Position numbers and translations under genes: made by a program. From Clostridiales bacterium (GTDB taxonomy: Bacteria; Bacillota; Clostridia; Lachnospirales; Lachnospiraceae), in NCBI GenBank assembly GCA_019424245.1, contig JAHYZV010000010.1:1-62047 (forward strand): a DNA stretch of 62,047 nucleotides, in the 5' to 3' direction. How positions within the stretch are numbered: the stretch's first letter is position 1; each line of letters opens with the position of its first letter. The notes below the pieces were generated by a model. That model was not told the origin of the DNA, did not search any database, and saw nothing but the letters and a program-made list of their open reading frames with translations. This document shows, one piece after another, positions 26,501-34,287 of the stretch.

Positions 26501-27832
26501 ATGAAATATACTAAGCAGGATATATTTAGAATGGTAGAGGAAGAAGATGTTGAGTTTATCAGACTTCAGTTCACGGATATGTTTGGAGTGCTAAAGAATG
26601 TGGCTATTACTTCAAGCCAGCTTGGCAAAGCACTGGATAACAAATGTATGTTTGATGGTTCTTCAGTAGAGGGCTTCGTAAGAATAGAAGAGTCTGATAT
26701 GTATCTGTATCCCGATTATGATACATTTGAAATATTTCCATGGAGACCACAACAGGGAAAGGTTGCAAGACTTATATGCGATGTATATACACCAAATGGT
26801 AAGCCATTCGAGGGTGATCCAAGATGGATACTTAAGAAAGTGATTAATGAAGCTAAGGATATGGGATATATATTCGAGGTTGGACCGGAATGTGAGTTTT
26901 TCCTTTTCCATACAGATGATAATGGACTTCCAACAACACTTTCCCATGAAAAGGCAGGTTATTTTGATTTAGGACCTACAGACCTTGGAGAGAATGTAAG
27001 ACGTGATATGGTTCTTACTCTTGAAGATATGGGATTTGAGATAGAGGCTTCCCATCATGAGGTTGCACCAGCGCAGCATGAGATAGATTTCAGATATGAT
27101 GAAGCTTTAAAGACAGCAGATAATATTATGACATTCAAGCTTACAGTAAAGACTATTGCTAAAAGACATGGGTTGCATGCAACATTTATGCCTAAGCCAA
27201 AGTATGGTATTAACGGCTCTGGAATGCATGTTAATATGTCTCTTGCTACAGAGGATGGAAAGAATATATTTGCAGATGATAGTGATAAGCTTGGATTATC
27301 AGAGGATGCATATCATTTCATAGCGGGTGTCATGAAGCACGCAAAGGGTATGACAGCTATTACTAATCCACTTGTTAACTCATATAAGAGACTTGTGCCA
27401 GGTTATGAAGCACCTGTATATATAGCATGGTCATCAACTAACAGAAGTCCACTTATAAGAATACCAGCATCAAGAGGAAATGGAACAAGAGTGGAGCTTA
27501 GAAACCCTGATCCTTCGGCTAATCCATACCTTGTACTTGCTACATGTCTTGCGGCAGGTCTTGATGGTATTAAGAATAAGTTAGAGGTTCCAGCCAGTGT
27601 TGACTGCAATATATTTGAGATGACAGAAGAGGAAAGAAAAGCGGCAGGAATAGAAATACTGCCAGATAATCTTTATGATGCAATAAAGTATCTTAATGAG
27701 GATAAGTTTATATGTGGTGTTCTTGGAGAGCATATTACAACAAAGTATACGCAAGCTAAGCTAAAGGAATGGGATGATTACAAGACTCAGGTTACACAGT
27801 GGGAGCTTGATGAATATCTTTATAAGTTTTAA
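26501..27832 (+). CDS. glnA: Glutamine synthetase, type I-alpha
   Basis: 443 residues, the length of Bacillus GlnA. Makes glutamine from glutamate, ammonia and ATP in the cytosol as a dodecamer. Landmarks: FTDMFGVLKN and FDGSSVEGF in the N-terminal beta-grasp, EVGPECEFFLF (metal Glu), HEVAPAQHEIDFRY, GINGSGMHVN, NRSPLIRIP and RVELRNPDPSANPYL. The adenylylation-type Tyr region of GSI-beta is absent, as in Gram-positive enzymes controlled by feedback and regulators. I start at the ATG at 26501 (AAGGATGG 7 nt upstream) rather than an ATG 30 nt earlier. It lies 16 nt before the ANTAR gene, forming an operon. No GlnR-type or ANTAR-type leader is evident. Confidence 0.95.
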   Translation: MKYTKQDIFRMVEEEDVEFIRLQFTDMFGVLKNVAITSSQLGKALDNKCMFDGSSVEGFVRIEESDMYLYPDYDTFEIFPWRPQQGKVARLICDVYTPNGKPFEGDPRWILKKVINEAKDMGYIFEVGPECEFFLFHTDDNGLPTTLSHEKAGYFDLGPTDLGENVRRDMVLTLEDMGFEIEASHHEVAPAQHEIDFRYDEALKTADNIMTFKLTVKTIAKRHGLHATFMPKPKYGINGSGMHVNMSLATEDGKNIFADDSDKLGLSEDAYHFIAGVMKHAKGMTAITNPLVNSYKRLVPGYEAPVYIAWSSTNRSPLIRIPASRGNGTRVELRNPDPSANPYLVLATCLAAGLDGIKNKLEVPASVDCNIFEMTEEERKAAGIEILPDNLYDAIKYLNEDKFICGVLGEHITTKYTQAKLKEWDDYKTQVTQWELDEYLYKF

Positions 27833-27848
27833 TATACGAGGTTAGAAT

Positions 27849-28403
27849 ATGTCTACATTGATTGTTGCATTTCCGAAGATAGAGGAGGCAAGGGCTGTAA
27901 GAAGTCTCCTGGTTCGTAAGGGATATGATGTGGCAGTTCCTTGTACAAGTGGGGCACAGGTTATCAATCAGGCAGATGCATTGTCTGACGGCATCATTAT
28001 AAGTGGTTATAAGCTTTCAGATAATATGATTTATTCAGAATTATGCGAATATAAACCTAAAAGCTTTGAACTGCTGCTCGTTGCATCACAGAATCTGTGG
28101 GAGGACTGTCAGGATAGCAATGTTGTATGTGTAGCTATGCCTATCAAGGTAAATGATCTGTTATCTACCATAGAGATTATGCTGCAGTCTCAGATAAGAA
28201 AAAGAAGAAAGGCCCGTACAACACCAAGGCAGAGAAGCCCCAAAGAACAGAAAATAATTGATAACGCAAAGCATCTGCTTATGGAAAAAAATAATATGAC
28301 AGAGCAGGATGCGTTCAGGTATATCCAGAAGTGTAGTATGGATAGCGGCAATACTATGGTTGAGTCAGCAACGATGGTGTTAAGTATATATGCAGATGTG
28401 TAG
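27849..28403 (+). CDS. ANTAR-domain RNA-binding antiterminator with degenerate receiver
   Basis: 184 residues. Residues 1-115 look like a response-regulator receiver, but the position of the phospho-acceptor Asp reads GIIISGYKL, so Ser/Gly replaces Asp and the domain is probably a pseudo-receiver. A basic linker (RKRRKARTTPRQR) leads to a C-terminal ANTAR domain (130-184; IIDNAKHLLMEKNNMTEQDA and FRYIQKCSM). ANTAR proteins bind tandem hexaloop hairpins in mRNA leaders and prevent termination, often on nitrogen genes. It follows glnA by 16 nt, so a nitrogen-control role is likely. No partner kinase is nearby. Confidence 0.85.
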   Translation: MSTLIVAFPKIEEARAVRSLLVRKGYDVAVPCTSGAQVINQADALSDGIIISGYKLSDNMIYSELCEYKPKSFELLLVASQNLWEDCQDSNVVCVAMPIKVNDLLSTIEIMLQSQIRKRRKARTTPRQRSPKEQKIIDNAKHLLMEKNNMTEQDAFRYIQKCSMDSGNTMVESATMVLSIYADV

Positions 28404-28553
28404 GGACAGAAGAGTAGTTAAGGTATATATCAGTAAGGCTTTGAATACCTCCTGAGACTGACACTACAGCAGAATATAGAAATATTATATTAGGTGTGAG
28501 AAGAATTATACTCAATAGGATAATCATTTTCACATAAAGAAATGGAGATTGAT

Positions 28554-29492
28554 ATGAAGTTTACAAAGATGCAGGGTGCAGGCAATGATTATGTATATGT
28601 GGATTGCACTAAGTTACCTCTGGCAAACCCATCAGAGGTGGCTGTAAGGGTAAGTGACAGACATTTTGGAATAGGTTCTGATGGACTTATACTTATAAAG
28701 CCATCTGATAAGGCAGACTTTTTTATGGAGATGTATAATGCAGATGGTTCACAGGGACAGATGTGTGGAAATGGAATAAGATGTGTAGGAAAGTACGTAT
28801 ATGACAATGGCCTTACAGATAAGACAACAGTCAATGTAGAGACATTGGCAGGTATTAAGATACTTAAGTTAAATGTCGGAGATGATGGCAAGGTAGCTTC
28901 TGTAGTAGTTAATATGGGTAAACCGGAACTTGAGGCTTCAAAGGTACCTGTAGATGTTAATGCTTTAGTAGAATATAAGGCAGCTTACAGGAATACATAT
29001 AAGAATGATGCCAAACTGTGTCCGCTTGCTGTTAAAGCACTTGATAATGTGGAAAATGCAGTTATTAATGAAGCAATACTGGTGGATGGCAAATCATATG
29101 ATATAACAGGTGTATCTATGGGCAACCCACATGATATTGTATATCTTGATAACGATATAGATATAACAAAATTCGATATAGAAAAGGTTGGACCATACTT
29201 TGAGAATCATAAGGCATTTCCAGAAAGAATCAATACAGAGTTCGTACAGGTATTAGACAGAAAGACTCTTAACATGAGAGTGTGGGAGAGAGGTTCTGGT
29301 GAGACATTCGCATGTGGAACAGGAACATGCGCGACAGTTGTTGCTACAGTTCTTAATGGTATGTGTGACAGTAAGGATGTAACAGTTCACCTTCTAGGAG
29401 GAGACCTTAAGATAACATGGGATGAAGAAAGCGGGGATGTATATATGGAAGGTCCGGCAGCTACCGTGTTTACAGGAGAGATTGAATTATAG
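28554..29492 (+). CDS. dapF: Diaminopimelate epimerase
   Basis: 312 residues. Converts LL- to meso-diaminopimelate for lysine and peptidoglycan synthesis in the cytosol. Both catalytic cysteines are visible, in QMCGNGIRC (near 76) and FACGTGTCA (near 260), with the substrate loops KMQGAGNDYVY at the start and MGNPHDIVY. Some 25-40 residues longer than E. coli DapF (274), the extra length lying in the middle (residues 125-180). Start at the ATG at 28554, 6 nt after GGAG; an ATG 12 nt upstream overlaps that site. It stands 61 nt before the cyclohydrolase-like gene. Confidence 0.95.
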   Translation: MKFTKMQGAGNDYVYVDCTKLPLANPSEVAVRVSDRHFGIGSDGLILIKPSDKADFFMEMYNADGSQGQMCGNGIRCVGKYVYDNGLTDKTTVNVETLAGIKILKLNVGDDGKVASVVVNMGKPELEASKVPVDVNALVEYKAAYRNTYKNDAKLCPLAVKALDNVENAVINEAILVDGKSYDITGVSMGNPHDIVYLDNDIDITKFDIEKVGPYFENHKAFPERINTEFVQVLDRKTLNMRVWERGSGETFACGTGTCATVVATVLNGMCDSKDVTVHLLGGDLKITWDEESGDVYMEGPAATVFTGEIEL

Positions 29493-29553
29493 TTAAATAA
29501 AATGATACACTTCAGATACTGGCAGAATAATGGTCTGTAAAGGAGAAAGAGAT

Positions 29554-30180
29554 ATGATGACAGATATGAATATGAACGAATTCCTTAATGTGCTTTCATC
29601 AAAGGAACCAGTTCCAGGAGGAGGCGGTGCATGTGGTTATGTTGCAGCAGTTGGCATGTCACTTGGTAACATGGTTCTTGCACTTACAACAGGAAAGAAA
29701 AAATATGCCGAATATCAGGATGAAATTGAAAAGCTTATAGTACGTGCAAATGACCTGACTAAAGAACTGGCAGAATGTATGGATAAGGATGCCAAAGCCT
29801 TTAAGCCTTTATCGGAGGCGTATGGTCTTCCTAAAGATACTGATGAGCAGTTAAAGTATCGTGAAGAGGTTATGGAAAAAGCGCTTATAGCAGCAAGTGA
29901 AGCACCACTTTCCATGATGGAGGTTATAGTTGAAGCTATTGGACTTATAGACAGGATATCTGTTATTGGCAGCAGATTAGCTATAAGTGATGCGGGAGTA
30001 GGTGTACAGATGTGTAAGGCAGCACTCAACGGAGCTTCACTTAATGTATACATAAACACAAAACTTATGAAGGACACTGATGTGGCAGATGATATGAATA
30101 CCAGGGCAGATGAACTTATCATCAGAGGTAATCAGATGGCAGATGAGGTGTATGACAGAGTTATGGATTGTGTGAGATAG
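29554..30180 (+). CDS. fchA: Methenyl-THF cyclohydrolase of the FTCD cyclodeaminase family (FchA-like)
   Basis: 208 helical residues matching the cyclodeaminase half of formiminotransferase-cyclodeaminase and clostridial FchA. Opens with MNEFLNVLSSKEPVPGGGGA, the folate-binding Gly-rich loop, followed by a helix bundle (KKYAEYQDEIEKL, CMDKDAKAF with the conserved Asp). No formiminotransferase domain is present. In clostridia, stand-alone members hydrolyse 5,10-methenyl-THF. The next gene is a FolD lacking the cyclohydrolase Lys and Gln, so this protein probably supplies that step. Start at the ATG at 29554, 8 nt after AAAGGAG. Cyclodeaminase activity in histidine breakdown is an alternative, but no hut genes are near. 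Confidence 0.8.
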   Translation: MMTDMNMNEFLNVLSSKEPVPGGGGACGYVAAVGMSLGNMVLALTTGKKKYAEYQDEIEKLIVRANDLTKELAECMDKDAKAFKPLSEAYGLPKDTDEQLKYREEVMEKALIAASEAPLSMMEVIVEAIGLIDRISVIGSRLAISDAGVGVQMCKAALNGASLNVYINTKLMKDTDVADDMNTRADELIIRGNQMADEVYDRVMDCVR

Positions 30181-30188
30181 CCAGACAT

Positions 30189-30447
30189 ATTGTTTTCCTG
30201 CGCCATTAACGAACGAACAGCCATGCGAAGCAGGGCGAGATAGCGCACAGCGCGGGTTCGTGAGTGTATGGGTTGAGAAAGAGTAAATTAAGATATAATG
30301 AGCGCAAAAGAAAAGGATGCGGCTGCGCAGCAGACATATACTTTTCTTGCGCCATTAACGAACGAACAGCCATGCGAAGCAGGGCGAGATAGCGCGTAGC
30401 GCGGGTTCGTGAGTGTACGGATTGAGAAAGAGTAAATTAAGATATTA
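30189..30447 (+). repeat. Two direct ~100-bp structured repeats, 149-bp period
   Basis: GCGCCATTAACGAACGAACA starts the first unit at 30200 and the second at 30349. Each runs ~100 bp to GAGAAAGAGTAAATTAAGAT. Within a unit ACGAAC pairs with GTTCGT, and an inner GCGC/GCGC hairpin has loop ACA in copy 1 and GTA in copy 2, keeping the stem. Between them GCGCAAAAGAAAAG pairs with CTTTTCTTGCGC. No coding potential. It separates fchA and folD. Confidence 0.8.
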
Positions 30448-30481
30448 TCACAACAAAATAACAAATATGGAGATAAATAAT

Positions 30482-31318
30482 ATGGAGATATTAAAAGGAC
30501 TTCCAGTAGCTAATGCCATTAATGAAAAGCTTATGGAACAAGTTAAAAGTATAGAAGGTCCACTTCCACACCTTGCTATTATAAGGGTTGGTGAAAGACC
30601 AGATGACTGCTCATATGAAAGAGGAGCTGTTAAAAAGATGAATAAGGTAGGAGTCAGATGTACAACATATACATTTGATGCTGATATAGATAATGAGACT
30701 TTTCAGGCTGAGTTCGATAAGATTAACGAGAATCCTGACATAGATGGTATTCTTATGTTAAGACCACTTCCAAAGCAGCTTGGTGAAAAGCAGATTGAAA
30801 ACAAAATAGATCCAAGAAAAGATCTTGATGGTATATCACCTCTTAACTTAGCTAAGGTATATGCTGGTGATGAGAGTGGATATGCACCATGTACAGCAGA
30901 GGCAGTCATTGAGATGTTGGATTATGCTGGTATTGATATAAAGGGTAAAAGGGTAACAGTTGTAGGAAGAAGTCTTGTTATAGGAAAACCTGTTTCTATG
31001 CTTCTTATGAAGCGCAATGCAACAGTTACAGTATGTCATACAAAGACAGTTGACATGGAAGGTACATGTAAGAACGCTGAGATACTTGTTGCGGCAGCAG
31101 GTTCTGCACGCATGATTAAGAAGGATTATGTAGCTGAGGGTGCCATTGTAGTTGATGTTGGCATTAATGTAGATGAGGAAGGAAATCTGTGTGGAGATGT
31201 TGATTTTGACACTATCACAGATATTGCAGCAATTGCAACACCTGTTCCAGGTGGAGTTGGTTCAGTTACTACATCTGTGCTTGCAAAGCATCTTGTTAAG
31301 GCAGCTATGGCACGTTAG
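30482..31318 (+). CDS. folD: FolD-family methylene-THF dehydrogenase, cyclohydrolase residues replaced
   Basis: 278 residues with the full FolD layout: an N-terminal folate domain (1-120) and a Rossmann domain (VTVVGRSLVIGKPVSMLL near 150-170; TPVPGGVGSVTTS near the end). Normal bifunctional FolD has Tyr-x3-Lys and VQLPLP. Here the Tyr is kept (SYERGAVKK, Tyr45) but position +4 is Ala49, and VQLPLP reads MLRPLP, so the catalytic Gln is Leu93. The substrate Asp in KDLDG remains. Loss of Lys and Gln predicts dehydrogenase without cyclohydrolase activity, as in monofunctional enzymes, with the adjacent FchA-like protein complementing it. Start at the ATG at 30482, 9 nt after GGAG. Confidence 0.9.
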   Translation: MEILKGLPVANAINEKLMEQVKSIEGPLPHLAIIRVGERPDDCSYERGAVKKMNKVGVRCTTYTFDADIDNETFQAEFDKINENPDIDGILMLRPLPKQLGEKQIENKIDPRKDLDGISPLNLAKVYAGDESGYAPCTAEAVIEMLDYAGIDIKGKRVTVVGRSLVIGKPVSMLLMKRNATVTVCHTKTVDMEGTCKNAEILVAAAGSARMIKKDYVAEGAIVVDVGINVDEEGNLCGDVDFDTITDIAAIATPVPGGVGSVTTSVLAKHLVKAAMAR

Positions 31319-31422
31319 TTGTATGTATGAGTTGTGCAGAATATAGCGATGAATATTGTGCAGAATATCATACGGAATATATGTATGTCGAATATACAAA
31401 AGTTAATATTGGAGGTTTTGTT

Positions 31423-32883
31423 TTGAAAGAAAGAGAAACGTTTGGATCGCGACTAGGTTTCATCCTTGTGTCAGCCGGGTGCGCAGTAGGGCTTGGCAAT
31501 GTATGGAAGTTTCCATACATATGTGGAATTAACGGAGGAGCAGCATTTGTACTGATATATCTTGTGTTCCTTGCTATTCTAGGTTTTCCTATTGTGTGTG
31601 CTGAGTTTACGGTAGGACGAGGAAGTGGAAAGGGTGCAGCCAGAGCATATGAGGTACTAGAGAAAAAAGGCAGCAAGTGGCATTATTTTAAGTGGGTATC
31701 AGTAGTTGGAAGTTATATTCTTATGGCTTTCTATACTATGGTAGCCGGATGGATGCTTTATTATGCATTCAAGGAAGCAAGCGGTGCGCTTACAAGTGTC
31801 AGCTCAGAGCAGATAACCGCGGAGTTTGGCAATATGTTAGGTAATCCTGGAGTCATGATTGTATGGATGATGATAGCGATATTGTTGTCCTTTGGTGTAT
31901 GTGCACTTGGACTGGAAAAGGGTATTGAAAAGATAACAAAGGTAATGATGACATGTCTTATAGTGCTTATTATTGTTCTTGCGATACATTCGCTTGTTTT
32001 ACCAGGTGCATCTGAGGGTGTTAAGTTTTATCTTGTTCCTAATCTTGATACTATTAAGGCAAGAGGTATAGGCCCTGTTATATTTGATGCCATGACACAT
32101 GCATTTTTTACACTTAGTGTAGGTATTGGTGCTATGGAGATCTTCGGAAGCTACATGAAGAAGGATAGAACCATAGGTGGCGAAGCTGTCAGCATAGTAG
32201 TACTTGATACATTCGTTGCACTTATGGCTGGGTTTATTATTATACCAGCATGTTTTTCATTTGGCGTACAGCCTGATGCAGGTCCTTCACTGCTTTTTAA
32301 GACACTGCCGAATGTGTTTAACAGCATGGCTGGTGGAAGAGTATGGGGAACAGCATTCTTTATATTTATGTCGTTTGCGGCGCTTTCAACGGTTATAGCT
32401 GTATTCGAGAATATTATTTCGTTTTACATAGACCTTAAGGGGTATTCAAGAAAAAATGTCGTGTTGTGGAATATTGTGTTTATGTCATTGCTTTCACTTC
32501 CAGCAGTATTAGGTTTTAATGTGCTTTCAGGTTTTGAACCACTTGGTCCAGGAACTGGTATTATGGATCTTGAAGACTTCCTTGTATCGTATAATCTTCT
32601 TCCACTTGGAAGTATGATATTCGTGTTATTCTGTACAAAGAAGAATGGCTGGGGCTGGGAAGGCTTCAGACAGGAAGCTAATACAGGTAAGGGCATAAAG
32701 TTCCCTGAATGTTTCAGATTCTATATGAGTTATATACTTCCGGCGATTATTGTAATTGTATATCTTAAGGGATATTACGATACATTCGCAAAGCTTGGAA
32801 CATCATATCTTGTAGGATGGATGATATTCGCATGCATATTGTTATGTGCGATATTTGGTATTGCTAATTATAAGAAAAAATAG
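31423..32883 (+). CDS. Sodium-dependent amino acid symporter (NSS/SNF family)
   Basis: 486 residues with about 11-12 TM segments. TM1 has the LeuT-fold sodium-site signature SAGCAVGLGNVWKFPY, followed by INGGAAFVLIYL and GFPIVCAEFTVGRGS. It should import an amino acid with sodium; substrate unknown. The start is a TTG at 31423 with GGAGG 7 nt upstream, placing LGFILVSAG at the normal distance from the N-terminus. In-frame ATGs from 31327 on lack ribosome sites and would add a Glu/Tyr-rich stretch. It starts 104 nt after folD and ends in a strong terminator. Confidence 0.9.
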   Translation: MKERETFGSRLGFILVSAGCAVGLGNVWKFPYICGINGGAAFVLIYLVFLAILGFPIVCAEFTVGRGSGKGAARAYEVLEKKGSKWHYFKWVSVVGSYILMAFYTMVAGWMLYYAFKEASGALTSVSSEQITAEFGNMLGNPGVMIVWMMIAILLSFGVCALGLEKGIEKITKVMMTCLIVLIIVLAIHSLVLPGASEGVKFYLVPNLDTIKARGIGPVIFDAMTHAFFTLSVGIGAMEIFGSYMKKDRTIGGEAVSIVVLDTFVALMAGFIIIPACFSFGVQPDAGPSLLFKTLPNVFNSMAGGRVWGTAFFIFMSFAALSTVIAVFENIISFYIDLKGYSRKNVVLWNIVFMSLLSLPAVLGFNVLSGFEPLGPGTGIMDLEDFLVSYNLLPLGSMIFVLFCTKKNGWGWEGFRQEANTGKGIKFPECFRFYMSYILPAIIVIVYLKGYYDTFAKLGTSYLVGWMIFACILLCAIFGIANYKKK

Positions 32884-32910
32884 ATTGTAAAAAGATGTCG
32901 GATTAAGTTA

Positions 32911-32967
32911 TTAAACCCCGGTCACAGATGCTTAGTGCATATGTGGCTGGGGTTTAACAATTTTTAA
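32911..32967. terminator. Terminator after the NSS transporter, shared with the converging GntR gene
   Basis: TTAAACCCC (32911-32919) pairs with GGGGTTTAA (32949-32957) with further pairing inside (GTCACA/TGTGGC), followed by CAATTTTTAA. A-rich sequence on the other side could serve the minus strand. Confidence 0.75.
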
Positions 32968-32992
32968 TACGATAATATTTATAATCTGTATA

Positions 32993-33700
32993 TTAAGAGT
33001 ATTTTTCAAGCTCTTTTATATAAGATGAGCTGTTTGTTGATGAAGTATATACCTGATTGTTTAAAAAGTAATCCAGAGCAGCTCTTCTACATTCCTCGAT
33101 ATGAGTTCTCATGGCAGCCTCAGCTTCAGCATATTTATCGTTAATCAGCAAGTTAAGGATTTCCATATGTTCATGCTTGGCATCATGTATATGAGCCTGA
33201 TTCTGTTTACTTGAAATTATTATCCTTGTATTTTCCTCAAAAACGCGCTGCATCATGTCAATTATATATTTGTTTCCACAATGTTCAATAATAAAAAGAT
33301 GCATAGCAGTATCAAGGCGGAAGCTGTTATGTATATCTGTAACAGGTTCTTCGAACTTTTGACAGAATAGGGTAAGCCCTTCCTTAGGAAGATGGGGAGC
33401 AGCAAGCTTAAGAGCTATTGGTTCGATTTCTAGTCGTGTCTGGAAAACCTGTATTACATCATTGAAAGTTATATTAGTAACGTATATACCTTTTTTAGGC
33501 AGAATCTGGACAAAGCCTTCCATTTCAAGCTTGCTTATGGCTTCTCTTATTGGTGTACGGCTGAGATTAAGATCAGCAGCAAGTTGTGCTTCGTTAATAA
33601 GAGATCCAGGTGGGTATACACAATCAACCATTCTTTCTTTTAGCGTGAGGTATGTTTGTTCTTTTAATCCCTTTTTGGACATATTTTCTGTATTTGCCAT
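32993..33700 (-). CDS. GntR family transcriptional regulator, FadR/FCD type
   Basis: 235 residues. The winged helix (15-80) contains TYLTLKERMVDCVYPPGSL, LNLSRTPIREAISKLEMEGF and KKGIYVTN. The FCD domain (95-225) shows the metal ligands expected for sugar- or carboxylic-acid sensors (FRLDTAMHLFIIEHCGN, DAKHEHMEIL, MRTHIEECR). GGAG is 7 nt upstream of the ATG. It diverges from the GntP permease gene over 587 bp. GTATAC-core palindromes, typical of this subfamily, lie at 33828-33839 and 34088-34107 in that gap and twice at 38822-38835, so it likely controls the 34.3-44.3 kb catabolic block. Confidence 0.85.
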   Translation of the reverse strand: MANTENMSKKGLKEQTYLTLKERMVDCVYPPGSLINEAQLAADLNLSRTPIREAISKLEMEGFVQILPKKGIYVTNITFNDVIQVFQTRLEIEPIALKLAAPHLPKEGLTLFCQKFEEPVTDIHNSFRLDTAMHLFIIEHCGNKYIIDMMQRVFEENTRIIISSKQNQAHIHDAKHEHMEILNLLINDKYAEAEAAMRTHIEECRRAALDYFLNNQVYTSSTNSSSYIKELEKYS

Positions 33701-34287
33701 AATAATTCTCCGTTTCTACGTAGATTTTTCTCTATTCATGTTTTACGTTTAATATAAATGCATGTTAGAGAATGATAATGTGTTAAAATACACATTATTG
33801 TTTTATAATGTATCGCGTTTAATAACTGATGTATACATCTATTATATTACACTAATATAAGCTGATTAGCAACAGATAAATTGTTAAAACATTTAGAAAA
33901 AAGCTGGTGAGGTAGCTAAAGAATTGATGTGTATCTAAAAAATAATGTTTATTTTTATGGATTTTAATATAATTCGAAAAGGACACTTATATGAAATTAC
34001 ATGTAAAATCAAAACAATGTATTGGCGAAAATGCACAAAAATATAATGAAAAAATTATAGAAAATTAAGCATTGCGCAAACTTAAATAACTGTTGTATAC
34101 TACAGTTACACAAGAGGTATGCAAATAATGCAAGTAATAATAAGCGCGCATATTATGAAAGCATGGATTTAGCATTTCTTAATCAATGACAGATTTGTAT
34201 AAAAGTATTTAGTACAGATCCAATAGCGTGTAAATATAATCAATCATACGCTATAAGATTAAAAGGAAATTGTAGGAGGACAATCAT
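33701..34287. promoter_or_regulatory. 587-bp divergent control region with two GTATAC palindromes
   Basis: No coding frame and AT rich. GATGTATACATC (33828-33839) is a perfect 12-bp palindrome. AACTGTTGTATACTACAGTT (34088-34107) is palindromic at 9 of 10 paired positions. Both centre on GTATAC, the core of many FadR-type operators. I see no RNA gene. Confidence 0.6.
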
